From SIG653 sp964509125 (GTDB lineage: Bacteria; Bacillota; Clostridia; Oscillospirales; CAG-382): 31,719 nucleotides of DNA. Position 1 is the first letter of the stretch; each line of letters begins with the position of its first letter. The notes under the pieces were generated by a model that was given only the letters and a program-made list of their open reading frames with translations, did no database searches and had not been told where the DNA came from. A program made the position numbers and the translations under genes. Location: contig CAZDVZ010000022.1 in the NCBI GenBank assembly GCA_964509125.1, positions 1 through 31,719 of the forward strand. The letters are read 5' to 3'. Shown one piece after another: positions 1 through 8,350 of the stretch.

Positions 1-58
1 GCAAAGTATAGCATTTGCCATTTTTGCTTTTTTAACAATTTACTTTTTGATAATTAAA

Positions 59-96
59 AAAAGAGATCGAATGCTTTTTTGAATCCGATCTCTTTT
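59..96 (-). terminator. Rho-independent terminator after the SPFH gene
   Basis: Read on the minus strand, an 11-bp perfect stem (AAAAGAGATCG pairing with CGATCTCTTTT) encloses a 16-nt loop and runs into a T-rich tract. It lies just after the stop codon of the band-7 gene at 105, so it most likely ends that transcript. The plus-strand side is also T-rich, so it could act in both directions. Confidence 0.8.
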
Positions 97-104
97 ATTA
101 TTAT

Positions 105-1049
105 TTAGTCACAACAAATGTCCTTTTTAGACTTCGGTTTTGCTTCCAATGCAGGCTCTGTTACATCTCCCAAACCCGCTGTTTCGGAGAAAACCACATT
201 TGACTTTGTCATGTTCACCACATCCGTAGGAACAATTATCTTCGATGCTCTGCCGTTAGACATGGCAACGAGCGCCTCATACTTTTTAAGCTCAAGGACT
301 GCTTCATCAACTCCGGCTTCCTTAAGCGCAGCAAGACCGTCTGCTTCTGCCTTTTTTGCCAAGTATATTGCTTTTGCCTCACCTTCGGCTCTGGCTATCC
401 TCGAATCTCTTTCGCCTTCGGCGGCAAGTATCATTGCCTGTTTATCACCTTCTGCACGAGTGATAACTGCTGCCTTATGACCTTCTGCTTCCAAAAGTGT
501 CTCGCGTCTGTCACGCTCTGCCTTCATTTGTTTTTCCATGGCACTTTGAATCTCAGAAGGCGGGATAATGTTTTTAAGCTCAACTCTGTTTACCTTAATT
601 CCCCACTGATCTGTTGCGGAATCCAAAATTTCTGTCATTCTTCCGTTAATAAGATCACGGGAAGTAAGAGTGTCATCAAGCTCCAATTCGCCTACAATGT
701 TTCTGAGCGTTGTTGCGGTGAGATTTTCAAGGGCGCTTATGGGACTAACTGCTCCATAAGTAAAAAGTTTTGAATCAAAAACCTTGAAATAAACTACCGT
801 GTCGATCTGCATTGTAACATTATCTTTCGTAATTACAGGCTGAGGTCTTGAGTCTAAAACCTGTTCTTTGAGAGTGACCCTGTTTGTAACACGATCGAAA
901 AACGGAATGAGAAAATGAAGCCCCGCATCCCACGTGCCCTTATATTTCCCCAAACGCTCTATAACAAACTGTGTTGCATGAGGCACGATCTTTAAATTCA
1001 AAAAAACAATGATAACAAGAACAATAACGCCTAATATTACAAAACCCAT
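105..1049 (-). CDS. SPFH/band-7 (stomatin/prohibitin-like) membrane protein
   Basis: A 314-residue protein of the stomatin/HflK-C/flotillin superfamily, which form large oligomeric scaffolds at the membrane. One hydrophobic N-terminal helix (about residues 2-20) is followed by the band-7 core (IVPHATQFVIERLGKY, then a VITKDNVTMQIDTVVYFKV-like strand region). A long charged coiled-coil stretch rich in EAEG/RAEG repeats spans about residues 180-240. I chose the ATG at 1049 because AAAGGGGG lies 8-9 nt upstream; a longer reading from 1079 would use codons that overlap this ribosome binding site. The gene has its own consensus promoter at 1080-1108 and a terminator at 59-96, so it appears monocistronic. 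The NfeD partner often found beside such genes is not present in the window. Family assignment is firm; the cellular role is unknown. Confidence 0.9.
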   Translation of the reverse strand: MGFVILGVIVLVIIVFLNLKIVPHATQFVIERLGKYKGTWDAGLHFLIPFFDRVTNRVTLKEQVLDSRPQPVITKDNVTMQIDTVVYFKVFDSKLFTYGAVSPISALENLTATTLRNIVGELELDDTLTSRDLINGRMTEILDSATDQWGIKVNRVELKNIIPPSEIQSAMEKQMKAERDRRETLLEAEGHKAAVITRAEGDKQAMILAAEGERDSRIARAEGEAKAIYLAKKAEADGLAALKEAGVDEAVLELKKYEALVAMSNGRASKIIVPTDVVNMTKSNVVFSETAGLGDVTEPALEAKPKSKKDICCD

Positions 1050-1079
1050 ATTCAAAATCCCCCTTTCAACTGTTAACAC

Positions 1080-1108
1080 ATTATATCACATTTGTTTCTT
1101 CGTGTCAA
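1080..1108 (-). promoter_or_regulatory. Sigma-A promoter for the SPFH gene
   Basis: On the minus strand TTGACA and TATAAT are separated by exactly 17 bp, a full consensus match in both hexamers. It is followed by a short leader of about 25 nt and the AAAGGGGG ribosome binding site of the band-7 gene. Confidence 0.85.
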
Positions 1109-1147
1109 TATGTTGTTTGCAATTGCCATTATTTTGAAATATGTAAC

Positions 1148-1879
1148 TCAACCAAGCGCCATATCGAGAAGCATCATGAGGGCAAATCCTATGGTGACGC
1201 CCGTTGTTCCCATTCCAAATTCACCGTGAGATTCGGGGATAAGTTCTTCTGCCACGACGTATACCATGGCACCCGCGGCAAATGCCAAAAGATATGGCAA
1301 GAATGACGTTACGCATGACGCAAGAAGCATTGTCGCAACAGCACCGATCGGCTCTACAACGCCGGAAAGCATTCCCGATAGAAAGGCTTTTCCTTTTCCT
1401 TCGTTTCTCTTGGGAAGGGAAATTATTGCTCCTTCCGGGAAATTTTGGACAGCAATGCCAAAAGTTAACACTAAAGCAGAAGAAAAAGTAACATCTGTGC
1501 CTACCGCGCCCAATCCGGCTAAAACCACTCCCACCGCCATTCCTTCGGGTAAATTATGGAGAGTGACGGCGAAGGCAAGCATGGAAGTTTTATTTGTTTT
1601 TTTAAGTTTCAGCACGGTCAAGTCTAAAATTATCATAAATCCCGCTCCCGCAACAAGCCCCGCAAAAGGGGGAAGCCAAACAGGAGCTTTTGACATTTCC
1701 GAAGCAGGAATTAAAAGTGACCACACGGACGCAGCGAGCATAACTCCCGAAGCGAATCCATACAAAAATTTTTCTGTTTTACCATCTATTTTTTTCAATA
1801 GAAAAACGGCAGATGCACCCAAAGTAGTACCTAAAAACGGAAGAAGGGCGCAAATTGTCCTTTGTAAATTTAAACTCAT
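1148..1879 (-). CDS. ZIP-family divalent metal transporter
   Basis: A 243-residue integral membrane protein of the ZIP family (Zn2+/Fe2+ and other divalent cations into the cytosol). The diagnostic metal-site helices are visible: HNLPEGMAVGV in the middle of the protein and QNFPEGAIISLP in the next helix, followed by EPIGA and a late EELIPESH segment. About eight hydrophobic segments fit the family, and the length is normal for ZupT-like bacterial ZIPs. A GTG three codons further upstream is part of the AAGGTGG ribosome binding site, so the ATG at 1879 is the better start. The gene has its own promoter at 1910-1938. Metal specificity cannot be told from sequence alone. Confidence 0.9.
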   Translation of the reverse strand: MSLNLQRTICALLPFLGTTLGASAVFLLKKIDGKTEKFLYGFASGVMLAASVWSLLIPASEMSKAPVWLPPFAGLVAGAGFMIILDLTVLKLKKTNKTSMLAFAVTLHNLPEGMAVGVVLAGLGAVGTDVTFSSALVLTFGIAVQNFPEGAIISLPKRNEGKGKAFLSGMLSGVVEPIGAVATMLLASCVTSFLPYLLAFAAGAMVYVVAEELIPESHGEFGMGTTGVTIGFALMMLLDMALG

Positions 1880-1909
1880 ATTTTCCACCTTAAAAAGTAT
1901 TCCACTAAA

Positions 1910-1938
1910 ATTATATTCTATTGTAGAAAAAAGGTGAA
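1910..1938 (-). promoter_or_regulatory. Promoter for the ZIP transporter
   Basis: On the minus strand TTCACC (4 of 6 to consensus), a 17-bp spacer and a perfect TATAAT lie about 31 bp upstream of the ZIP start codon. The perfect -10 and correct spacing support it. No recognisable Fur or Zur box was seen beside it. Confidence 0.65.
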
Positions 1939-1963
1939 TTTTCCACTTCCGTGCAACCGCGAT

Positions 1964-2008
1964 AAAAGGAGCTGTAAAAACAAACCTGCTTTTACAGCTC
2001 CTTTTTTT
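1964..2008 (-). terminator. Terminator after the alaS-cysE operon
   Basis: A near-perfect 16-bp hairpin (AAAAGGAGCTGTAAAA against TTTTACAGCTCCTTTT) sits between the stop of cysE at 2023 and the ZIP promoter. It carries T4 on the minus strand and T7 on the plus strand, so it may work in both directions. The only transcription reaching it is from the minus-strand operon. Confidence 0.75.
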
Positions 2009-2022
2009 AACATAACATATAT

Positions 2023-2793
2023 TTAAGATTTTGAAAGCTTTTCTTCAAGCTCCGAAATTCGCTTTTTAAGGGCTTCAAGTTCAGATGAAATGGGGTCGGG
2101 AATATGTACATGATCAAGTGTTTCTTCGGGTTTTTCGCCGTTGATACGTACAACCTTTGCCGGGATGCCAACAGCGGTTGCCTCTTCGGGAATCTCCTTA
2201 AGTACAACAGCATTTGAAGCCACGCGTGACCCGCTGCCGACGGAAAAAGATCCCAACACCTTGGCACCGCACCCAACCATAACACCGTTTCCAATGGTGG
2301 GGTGACGTTTTTTCTTTTCTTTTCCCGATCCTCCAAGAGTGACCCCTTGATATACAAGCACGTCATCTCCTATAATGGCGGTTTCACCAATAACCACGCC
2401 CATTCCATGGTCGATGACGAATCGCTTTCCTATGGTAGCCCCCGGATGTATTTCAATGCCGGTGAAGAAACGTGAAATTTGAGATATTGCGCGAGCAGAA
2501 AACGAATACCCTTTTTTATGGAGTTTGTGTGCAAGCCTATGAAGCAAAATTGCGTGTACGCCGGGATACAGAAGCAAAACCTCAAGCTTACTTTTTGCCG
2601 CAGGGTCACGACTCATATAAGCCTCTAAAGTGTTGTCGATCTCGGAGATCAAACGGCTTTTTGATATTTTTACTTTCACCGTTTTTTTCTGCTTTTGCAA
2701 ACATTTTATAAAATCTGAAAAAAGCTCCATAAAAACCGCTTTGTCTTCTTTAAGCTCTTTTTCCATCATGTGCATTATTTTTGCATAATTCAT
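2023..2793 (-). CDS. cysE: Serine O-acetyltransferase
   Basis: Transfers an acetyl group from acetyl-CoA to L-serine to give O-acetylserine, the first step of cysteine synthesis. The 256-residue protein has the N-terminal helical region, then the SAT signature PGVHAILLHRLAH and a left-handed beta-helix of hexapeptide repeats. The active-site segment FVIDHGMGVVIGETA and the VYQGVTLGGSGK loop are intact. The C-terminus ends in a short charged coiled-coil (ELEALKKRISELEEKL). The ATG at 2793 follows the galactokinase stop by a single base and uses the GGTGAT ribosome binding site inside galK, so translation is probably coupled. It is the last gene of the operon. Confidence 0.95.
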   Translation of the reverse strand: MNYAKIMHMMEKELKEDKAVFMELFSDFIKCLQKQKKTVKVKISKSRLISEIDNTLEAYMSRDPAAKSKLEVLLLYPGVHAILLHRLAHKLHKKGYSFSARAISQISRFFTGIEIHPGATIGKRFVIDHGMGVVIGETAIIGDDVLVYQGVTLGGSGKEKKKRHPTIGNGVMVGCGAKVLGSFSVGSGSRVASNAVVLKEIPEEATAVGIPAKVVRINGEKPEETLDHVHIPDPISSELEALKKRISELEEKLSKS

Positions 2794-2794
2794 A

Positions 2795-4075
2795 TTATTC
2801 AATCACCGTTATGAAACCGCATGGACGTATGCTAAGGACGAAGCAACAGCCGTCTCCAAAGCACGCTTCCATTGACTTGACAAAGCTCTCTTTCTTTTCA
2901 TGGGGAACATACGCTTGAATGGTACCGGCAAATCCGCCTCCGTGGACACGGGCAACTTTGGCGCCGGATTTTTTTGCCATGGTCAACGCAAGAGATATAG
3001 AGCGTTCAGAAAGACTGCAACATGGATAAATGTTCTGAAGGTTGTATTCAGAAGAGTTGCCCGATGCGTCAACGCCTGCAAAATATGTATCAATATCACC
3101 TTTTTTAAGTGCTTCTCTTTGTACATCCACACGATCGTTTTCATCATAAAAATGGATAGCGCGAAGCACGGCTCTGTCTCCAACCTTTTTTCTCAACGCA
3201 CCGATACTATCGTAAAATTTATCTTTATCAACATAACGAAGTGTGTCTTTTCCAAAGAATTTTGCAACAGATTTCATTTCGGCGGGAATAGCCGCGTATT
3301 CAGGAGTAAGGTCTGCATGACTTCCTCCTGCGTTAACAACGATAAGAGAATATCCATGAGCGTTAAAATCAATATCAACCTTCTCAATGTCTGCTTTTCC
3401 ATTGGCAGATTCGTCAAAATCTATGGCAACAACACCGCCAACAGCACTTGCCATTTGATCCATAAGTCCGCAAGGCTTGCCAAAAAACTCGTTTTCTGCA
3501 TATTTGCCTGCAACAGCAAGCTCATACGGAGTTACGATACCGTTGTTATAAAGTCCGCTGAGTATTCCTCCAACTACAACTTCAAAAGCGGCAGATGAAG
3601 AAAGCCCGCTTCCTGTGGCAACCTTAGACTCGGTGTATGCGTTAAATCCACCTACCTTGTATCCGTTTTGAATAAAATAATCTGCTATTCCTTCAAGAAG
3701 TGCGTTAGATGATCCTTGTGTAGACTTGGCAGGGTCGAGTTTATCAATATTTGCCGTGTTTTCGGAATCATAACCCACAGAACGAAGTCTGATCTTATTG
3801 TCCAATCTTTCTCCCGCAACGGCAATTATGTCAAGGTCAACGGCTGCGGCAAGCACTTTACCGTGATTGTGATCTGTATGGTTGCCTGAAAGTTCCGTTC
3901 TACCCGGAGCTGAGAACACAGAAACAGTTTCATCGCCATAAAGATCTTTGTATGAGTTAAGCAAATAGATATATCTTTCTGCAACCTCATCATATGATTT
4001 TTGGCTATACAGCATTTTAAAAATATCGGCGTATTCACCGTTTTTTATTTTTTCGATAATTTGGGTAACTTTCAT
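2795..4075 (-). CDS. galK: Galactokinase (GHMP kinase family)
   Basis: Phosphorylates galactose at C1 with ATP, the entry step of the Leloir pathway. The 426-residue protein shows the galactokinase signature GRTELSGNHTDHNHGK near residues 58-73 and the GHMP ATP-binding motif GSGLSSSAA near 155-163. It also has the GLMDQMAS segment with the expected catalytic Asp near 206, and the C-terminal HGGGFAG motif near 378-384. The signature differs from the common GRVNLIGEHTDY form but matches a longer clostridial type. The start is fixed by GAGGAAT 5-6 nt upstream. No galT or galE is next to it; it sits between adenosylhomocysteinase and cysE in a mixed operon, so the substrate could be a related sugar. 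Confidence 0.88.
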   Translation of the reverse strand: MKVTQIIEKIKNGEYADIFKMLYSQKSYDEVAERYIYLLNSYKDLYGDETVSVFSAPGRTELSGNHTDHNHGKVLAAAVDLDIIAVAGERLDNKIRLRSVGYDSENTANIDKLDPAKSTQGSSNALLEGIADYFIQNGYKVGGFNAYTESKVATGSGLSSSAAFEVVVGGILSGLYNNGIVTPYELAVAGKYAENEFFGKPCGLMDQMASAVGGVVAIDFDESANGKADIEKVDIDFNAHGYSLIVVNAGGSHADLTPEYAAIPAEMKSVAKFFGKDTLRYVDKDKFYDSIGALRKKVGDRAVLRAIHFYDENDRVDVQREALKKGDIDTYFAGVDASGNSSEYNLQNIYPCCSLSERSISLALTMAKKSGAKVARVHGGGFAGTIQAYVPHEKKESFVKSMEACFGDGCCFVLSIRPCGFITVIE

Positions 4076-4084
4076 GTTTATTCC

Positions 4085-5320
4085 TCACATATTCAAATAC
4101 TTCTTCTGTTCGTCGGTTAGAACGTCCAGCTCTATACCCATAAATTTCAGCTTACGCATGGCAACATCGTTATCGATCTCCTCAGGTACAGGTACTACCT
4201 TTCCCTTTATCTTATCTCTGTTCGTCGCCAAATAAAGAACGCTGAGTGCTTGGATGGCAAAGCTCATATCCATAATTTCTGCCGGATGTCCGTCACCCGA
4301 CGCCAAATTAACAAGTCTGCCTTCTGCAATTACATAAAGGGTATTTCCGTTTTCAAGAGTGTAACCCATAATATTTTGTCTTGCCTCAAAAGATTTTTTA
4401 GCAATGGCGTTAAGTCCTTTTACATCAACTTCCACATCAAAGTGGCCTGCATTACAAAGGATCGCTCCATCCTTCATCTTAAGAAAGCTCTTTTCGGTAA
4501 TAATATCACGACAGCCGGTAACTGTTACAAAAACATCGCCAAGTTCTGCCGCTTTTTCCATTGGCATTACTTTAAAGCCGTCCATGACCGCTTCAATAGC
4601 CTTAACGGGGTCGATCTCTGTAACAATTACAGATGCACCCAACCCTTTTGCACGCATAGCAACACCTTTACCACACCAGCCGTAACCTGCAACAACTACA
4701 TTTTTACCGGCTACGATCAGGTTTGTTGTTCTGTTGATACCGTTCCAAACGGATTGACCGGTTCCGTAACGGTTGTCAAAAAGATATTTGCACTTTGCGT
4801 TATTAACAGTGATCATGGGGAACATGAGTTTTCCGTCTCTGTCCATATTTTCAAGGCGGTGAATGCCTGTTGTGGTCTCCTCACACCCGCCAAGCACCTT
4901 CGAAATAAGGTGTGGATATTTTGAGTGTATGCAATTAATAAGATCGCCGCCGTCGTCAATGATAATGTCCGGCTCTGCGGCAATAACCGCAGAAATGTGA
5001 TTTTCATATTCTTCGGCCGTTGCACCGTGTTTTCCGAAAACATTCATGCCCTCATGTGCCAACGCCGCCGCCACATCATCCTGAGTAGACAGCGGATTAC
5101 AGCCTGTGACATACATTTCTGCACCCATGGCTGAGAGAACTTGGCAAAGTCTTGCGGTTTTTGCCTCAAGATGAATGGAAAGTGCAACTCTTTTGCCTGC
5201 CAAAGGCTTGCTTTTACAATAATCTTCTTCTATGCTGTTTAAAAGGCAAGTGAATTTTTTTACCCATTCAATTTTTAATTTACCGCTTTCCCACAAGTTA
5301 ATGTCTTTAATATCTGTCAT
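4085..5320 (-). CDS. ahcY: Adenosylhomocysteinase (short form)
   Basis: Reversibly hydrolyses S-adenosylhomocysteine to adenosine and homocysteine using bound NAD+. The 411-residue protein has the family landmarks: IDDGGDLI, EETTTGIHRLE, the conserved NNAKCKYLFDNRYGTGQS stretch, and the Rossmann motif GYGWCGKGVA near 212-221. It is of the shorter type found in archaea and thermophiles rather than the 430-470-residue type. A related archaeal enzyme (MJ1388) prefers S-inosylhomocysteine, so the substrate should not be assumed. An in-frame TTG upstream overlaps the AGGAGAG ribosome binding site, so the ATG at 5320 was chosen. The gene lies 10 bp after the HIT gene and 9 bp before galK. Confidence 0.93.
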   Translation of the reverse strand: MTDIKDINLWESGKLKIEWVKKFTCLLNSIEEDYCKSKPLAGKRVALSIHLEAKTARLCQVLSAMGAEMYVTGCNPLSTQDDVAAALAHEGMNVFGKHGATAEEYENHISAVIAAEPDIIIDDGGDLINCIHSKYPHLISKVLGGCEETTTGIHRLENMDRDGKLMFPMITVNNAKCKYLFDNRYGTGQSVWNGINRTTNLIVAGKNVVVAGYGWCGKGVAMRAKGLGASVIVTEIDPVKAIEAVMDGFKVMPMEKAAELGDVFVTVTGCRDIITEKSFLKMKDGAILCNAGHFDVEVDVKGLNAIAKKSFEARQNIMGYTLENGNTLYVIAEGRLVNLASGDGHPAEIMDMSFAIQALSVLYLATNRDKIKGKVVPVPEEIDNDVAMRKLKFMGIELDVLTDEQKKYLNM

Positions 5321-5330
5321 TTTTTCTCTC

Positions 5331-5669
5331 CTAAACAATTTGTTCGTTCATTTCTTTACCGCCCAAAATGTGGAAATGGAGGTGGAACACCGTTTGCCCC
5401 GCGTTTTTTCCGCAGTTTGAAATAACACGGTAACCGTCTTTCAATTCGGGAAGCAAAGAAGCAACCTTTGGAATCGCCTTCATAACACCGCAAACCACAT
5501 CTGCGTTTTCATCATTTATAGCGTTTACAGACTCTATATGAGTTTTAGGGATAAGAAGCACATGAACGGGAGCCTGAGGGTTTATGTCCTTGAAAGCATA
5601 GCAAAATTCATCTTCGTATACTTTTGCGGAAGGTATTTCTCCTGAGGCTATCTTACAGAAAATGCACAT
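5331..5669 (-). CDS. HIT-family nucleotide-binding hydrolase
   Basis: A 112-residue histidine-triad protein, a family that hydrolyses AMP-linked conjugates such as adenosine phosphoramidates and aminoacyl-adenylates. The N-terminal CIFCKIASGEIPS, the central HVLLIPKTHI and the C-terminal catalytic HLHFHILGG (HxHxH) are all intact, and the length is typical. The ATG lies one base after the alaS stop, using the GGGAGGA ribosome binding site inside the last alaS codons, so the two are probably translationally coupled. HIT proteins can clear aminoacyl-AMP released by tRNA synthetases, which would fit the pairing with alaS; that link is inference. Confidence 0.93.
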   Translation of the reverse strand: MCIFCKIASGEIPSAKVYEDEFCYAFKDINPQAPVHVLLIPKTHIESVNAINDENADVVCGVMKAIPKVASLLPELKDGYRVISNCGKNAGQTVFHLHFHILGGKEMNEQIV

Positions 5670-5670
5670 A

Positions 5671-8301
5671 TTATTTTCCTCCCAAAATGCCCTTGACTGC
5701 TGCCAAAGCTTCATCAAGCTTTGTTGCATCTTTACCGCCGCTTGTTGCGCTGTCGGGACGTCCGCCGCCGCCACCGCCTGTAATAGCGGAAACCTGTTTC
5801 AAAATGTTGCCTGCGTGTGCACCCTTTGCTACTGCGTCCTTGCCACAGCCCGCGGCGAAGGTTATCTTCTCGCCTACAATGGAAGCAAACACAACAACGG
5901 CAGATGCGTCTCTCGCTTTAAGATCATCAATAACATTTCTCAGCGTATCAACCGAAACACCTTCAAATTTAGCTGTGCTTACCTTAAAATCACCAACCGT
6001 TTCCGCCTTTTCAAAAGCAGAAAGTGCATCGGAAAGCGCCATCTTCGTTTTAAGAGAATCCATCTCTTTTTTCATTGCTTTAAGCTCGTCTGAAAGCTCC
6101 ACACAGCGTTTTGCAATATCGTCCGTTCCTGTAATTTTCAAGGCGGCTCTTGCTTTAGCTATTGTTTCTTCATCAGCATTAAGCTTATCAATAATATTCT
6201 TACCTGTTGTAGCTTCAATTCTCCTGATACCTGCGGCAACGGAGTTTTCGGAAACAACTTTGAAAAGACCCGCTTCTCCACTGTTTGTAAGGTGAGTGCC
6301 TCCGCAAAATTCCACGGAAAAATCACCCATCTTAACAACACGAACGATCTCCCCGTATTTTTCACCGAAAAGTGCCATGGCACCTGTCTTTTTGGCTTCT
6401 TCGATTCCCATAGCGGTGGAAGTGATCTCCGTGCCCGAAAGAATAAATTCGTTTACAATATCTTCTACCTTTGCAATTTCATCTTTCGTCACAGCTTTAT
6501 TGTGAGTGAAGTCGAAACGAACTCTTTCCTCGTCAACATATGAGCCGGACTGTTCAACATGACCGCCCAAAACCTTTCTTAATGCGGCTTGAAGCATATG
6601 TGCCGCAGAATGGTTACGTCTTATGGCGTTTCTTCTTTCCACATCGATTTCCGCAACGCATTTGCCATGGGATACGGTACCTTCTACCACTTTACCTATA
6701 TTCATGAATTTGTCGCCGCATACCTTTTTGGTATCAGTAACTTTAAAAATTCCACTTTCGGTTTTGATATAACCTGTATCTCCAACCTGACCGCCACTTT
6801 CGGCATAGAAAGGGGTTGATTTCAAAACGATGCAAGCATCACCGTTTGCTTCGCCAACGGCTTCGTTATCGGAAATGATACAAATTATCTCCGTTTCAAC
6901 GGATGTTTTTTCATAGCCTACAAACTCTGTGGGCGCAAGTCCGCTTACCATTGCAGCAGAATCATCGCTCCAGCCTGCGTCACCTGTTTGAGCCGCTCTT
7001 GCGCTTCTTGCACGTTCTTTTTGCTCTTTCATCAAAGCATTAAAGCTATCTTCATCCACTGTAAATCCGTTTTCCTCTGCAATTTCCTTTGTTATGTCTA
7101 CAGGGAAACCGAATGTATCATAAAGCTTGAAAGCATCCTCGCCCGAAATTACGGTTTTGTTTTCAGATTTTACGCTTTCAATTATCTTATCAAGAAGGTT
7201 GATACCCGAATCGATAGTCTTTGAAAAGCGTTCTTCCTCTGCTGAAAGCACACTCTTTATAAACTCGCTCTTTGTTTCAAGTTCGGGATATGCACCCTTG
7301 CTTTCTTCAATAACTGTTTCGCAAAGCTTTGTAAGGAATGACCCCTTTATTCCCAAAAGTCTGCCATGTCTTGCGGCTCTGCGGATAAGTCTGCGGAGAA
7401 CATATCCTCGCCCTTCATTGGAAGGCATTACGCCGTCACTAATAAGGAATGTTGAGCTTCTGATGTGATCGGTTATAACACGAAGAGAAACATCATGTTC
7501 GTCCGCCGAACCTGTATATTCTCGACCTGACATTTCACAAGCCTTAAGCATTACGTTTCTGATAGTATCAACCTCAAACAAGTTGTTTACGTCCTGCATA
7601 ACGCAAGCAAGTCTTTCAAGTCCCATACCTGTATCTATGTTGGGGTGCTCAAGTCTTTCATAATTGCCGTTTCCGTCGCCGTCAAACTGCGTAAAAACAA
7701 TGTTCCAAATCTCTATAAATCTGTCGCAGTCACAGCCCGGCTTACAATCGGGACTTCCGCAACCATGCTCAATGCCGCGGTCAAAATAGATCTCGGAGCA
7801 AGGGCCGCACGGACCTGATCCGATCTCCCAAAAGTTATCTTCTTTACCCATACGATAAATGCGCTCTGCGGGGATGCCTGTTTTTATCCAGATATCTCTC
7901 GCTTCGTCATCATCAAGGTAAACGGAAACAGAAAGAAGTTCTTCGGGAATCTCCATTACCTTTGTTAAAAATTCATATGCCCACGGAATCGCCTCGGATT
8001 TAAAATAATCTCCGAAGGAAAAGTTTCCAAGCATTTCGAAAAATGTTCCGTGACGCGCAGTCTTACCTACGCGGTCAATGTCGGGTGTACGTATACACTT
8101 TTGACAAGTGGTAACACGCTTGCGGGGCGGAGTGAGCTCACCTGTGAAATATGATTTCAAAGGCGCCATGCCCGCATTGATCAAGAGAAGTGATTTATCG
8201 TTTTGGGGAACAAGTGAAAAAGAAGGAAGTCTGAGATGCCCCTTTGTTTCGTAAAACGCCAGGTATTTTTCTCTGATTGTATTAAGTGACAAAAATTCCA
8301 T
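5671..8301 (-). CDS. alaS: Alanyl-tRNA synthetase
   Basis: Charges tRNA-Ala with alanine. The 876-residue protein has the full bacterial architecture: class II catalytic domain (about 5-380, with GMAPLKSYF, TARHGTFFEMLGNFSFGDYF and GPCGPCSEIY), tRNA-binding middle region, and the editing domain with RRNHSAAHML and FCGGTHLTNSGE zinc-site residues. A C-terminal DHHA1/C-Ala domain ends in GGGGGGRPDSATSGG. The start has AAGGA about 10 nt upstream. Only about 50 bp separates it from the antiporter gene, leaving no room for a T-box leader. It is followed directly by the HIT gene. Confidence 0.98.
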   Translation of the reverse strand: MEFLSLNTIREKYLAFYETKGHLRLPSFSLVPQNDKSLLLINAGMAPLKSYFTGELTPPRKRVTTCQKCIRTPDIDRVGKTARHGTFFEMLGNFSFGDYFKSEAIPWAYEFLTKVMEIPEELLSVSVYLDDDEARDIWIKTGIPAERIYRMGKEDNFWEIGSGPCGPCSEIYFDRGIEHGCGSPDCKPGCDCDRFIEIWNIVFTQFDGDGNGNYERLEHPNIDTGMGLERLACVMQDVNNLFEVDTIRNVMLKACEMSGREYTGSADEHDVSLRVITDHIRSSTFLISDGVMPSNEGRGYVLRRLIRRAARHGRLLGIKGSFLTKLCETVIEESKGAYPELETKSEFIKSVLSAEEERFSKTIDSGINLLDKIIESVKSENKTVISGEDAFKLYDTFGFPVDITKEIAEENGFTVDEDSFNALMKEQKERARSARAAQTGDAGWSDDSAAMVSGLAPTEFVGYEKTSVETEIICIISDNEAVGEANGDACIVLKSTPFYAESGGQVGDTGYIKTESGIFKVTDTKKVCGDKFMNIGKVVEGTVSHGKCVAEIDVERRNAIRRNHSAAHMLQAALRKVLGGHVEQSGSYVDEERVRFDFTHNKAVTKDEIAKVEDIVNEFILSGTEITSTAMGIEEAKKTGAMALFGEKYGEIVRVVKMGDFSVEFCGGTHLTNSGEAGLFKVVSENSVAAGIRRIEATTGKNIIDKLNADEETIAKARAALKITGTDDIAKRCVELSDELKAMKKEMDSLKTKMALSDALSAFEKAETVGDFKVSTAKFEGVSVDTLRNVIDDLKARDASAVVVFASIVGEKITFAAGCGKDAVAKGAHAGNILKQVSAITGGGGGGRPDSATSGGKDATKLDEALAAVKGILGGK

Positions 8302-8350
8302 ATTCTTTTTTTCCTTTTTTATATGTTAGTTTTTATTTCAAACGAAATGT

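Noticed and set aside
1..40. Small GCAAA/TTTGC hairpin before a T-rich run at the left edge
   Set aside because: The stem is only five base pairs and the upstream gene is outside the window, so it cannot be called a terminator with confidence.
8302..8350. T-box leader for alaS
   Set aside because: Only about 50 bases lie between the antiporter stop and alaS, too short for a T-box with terminator.
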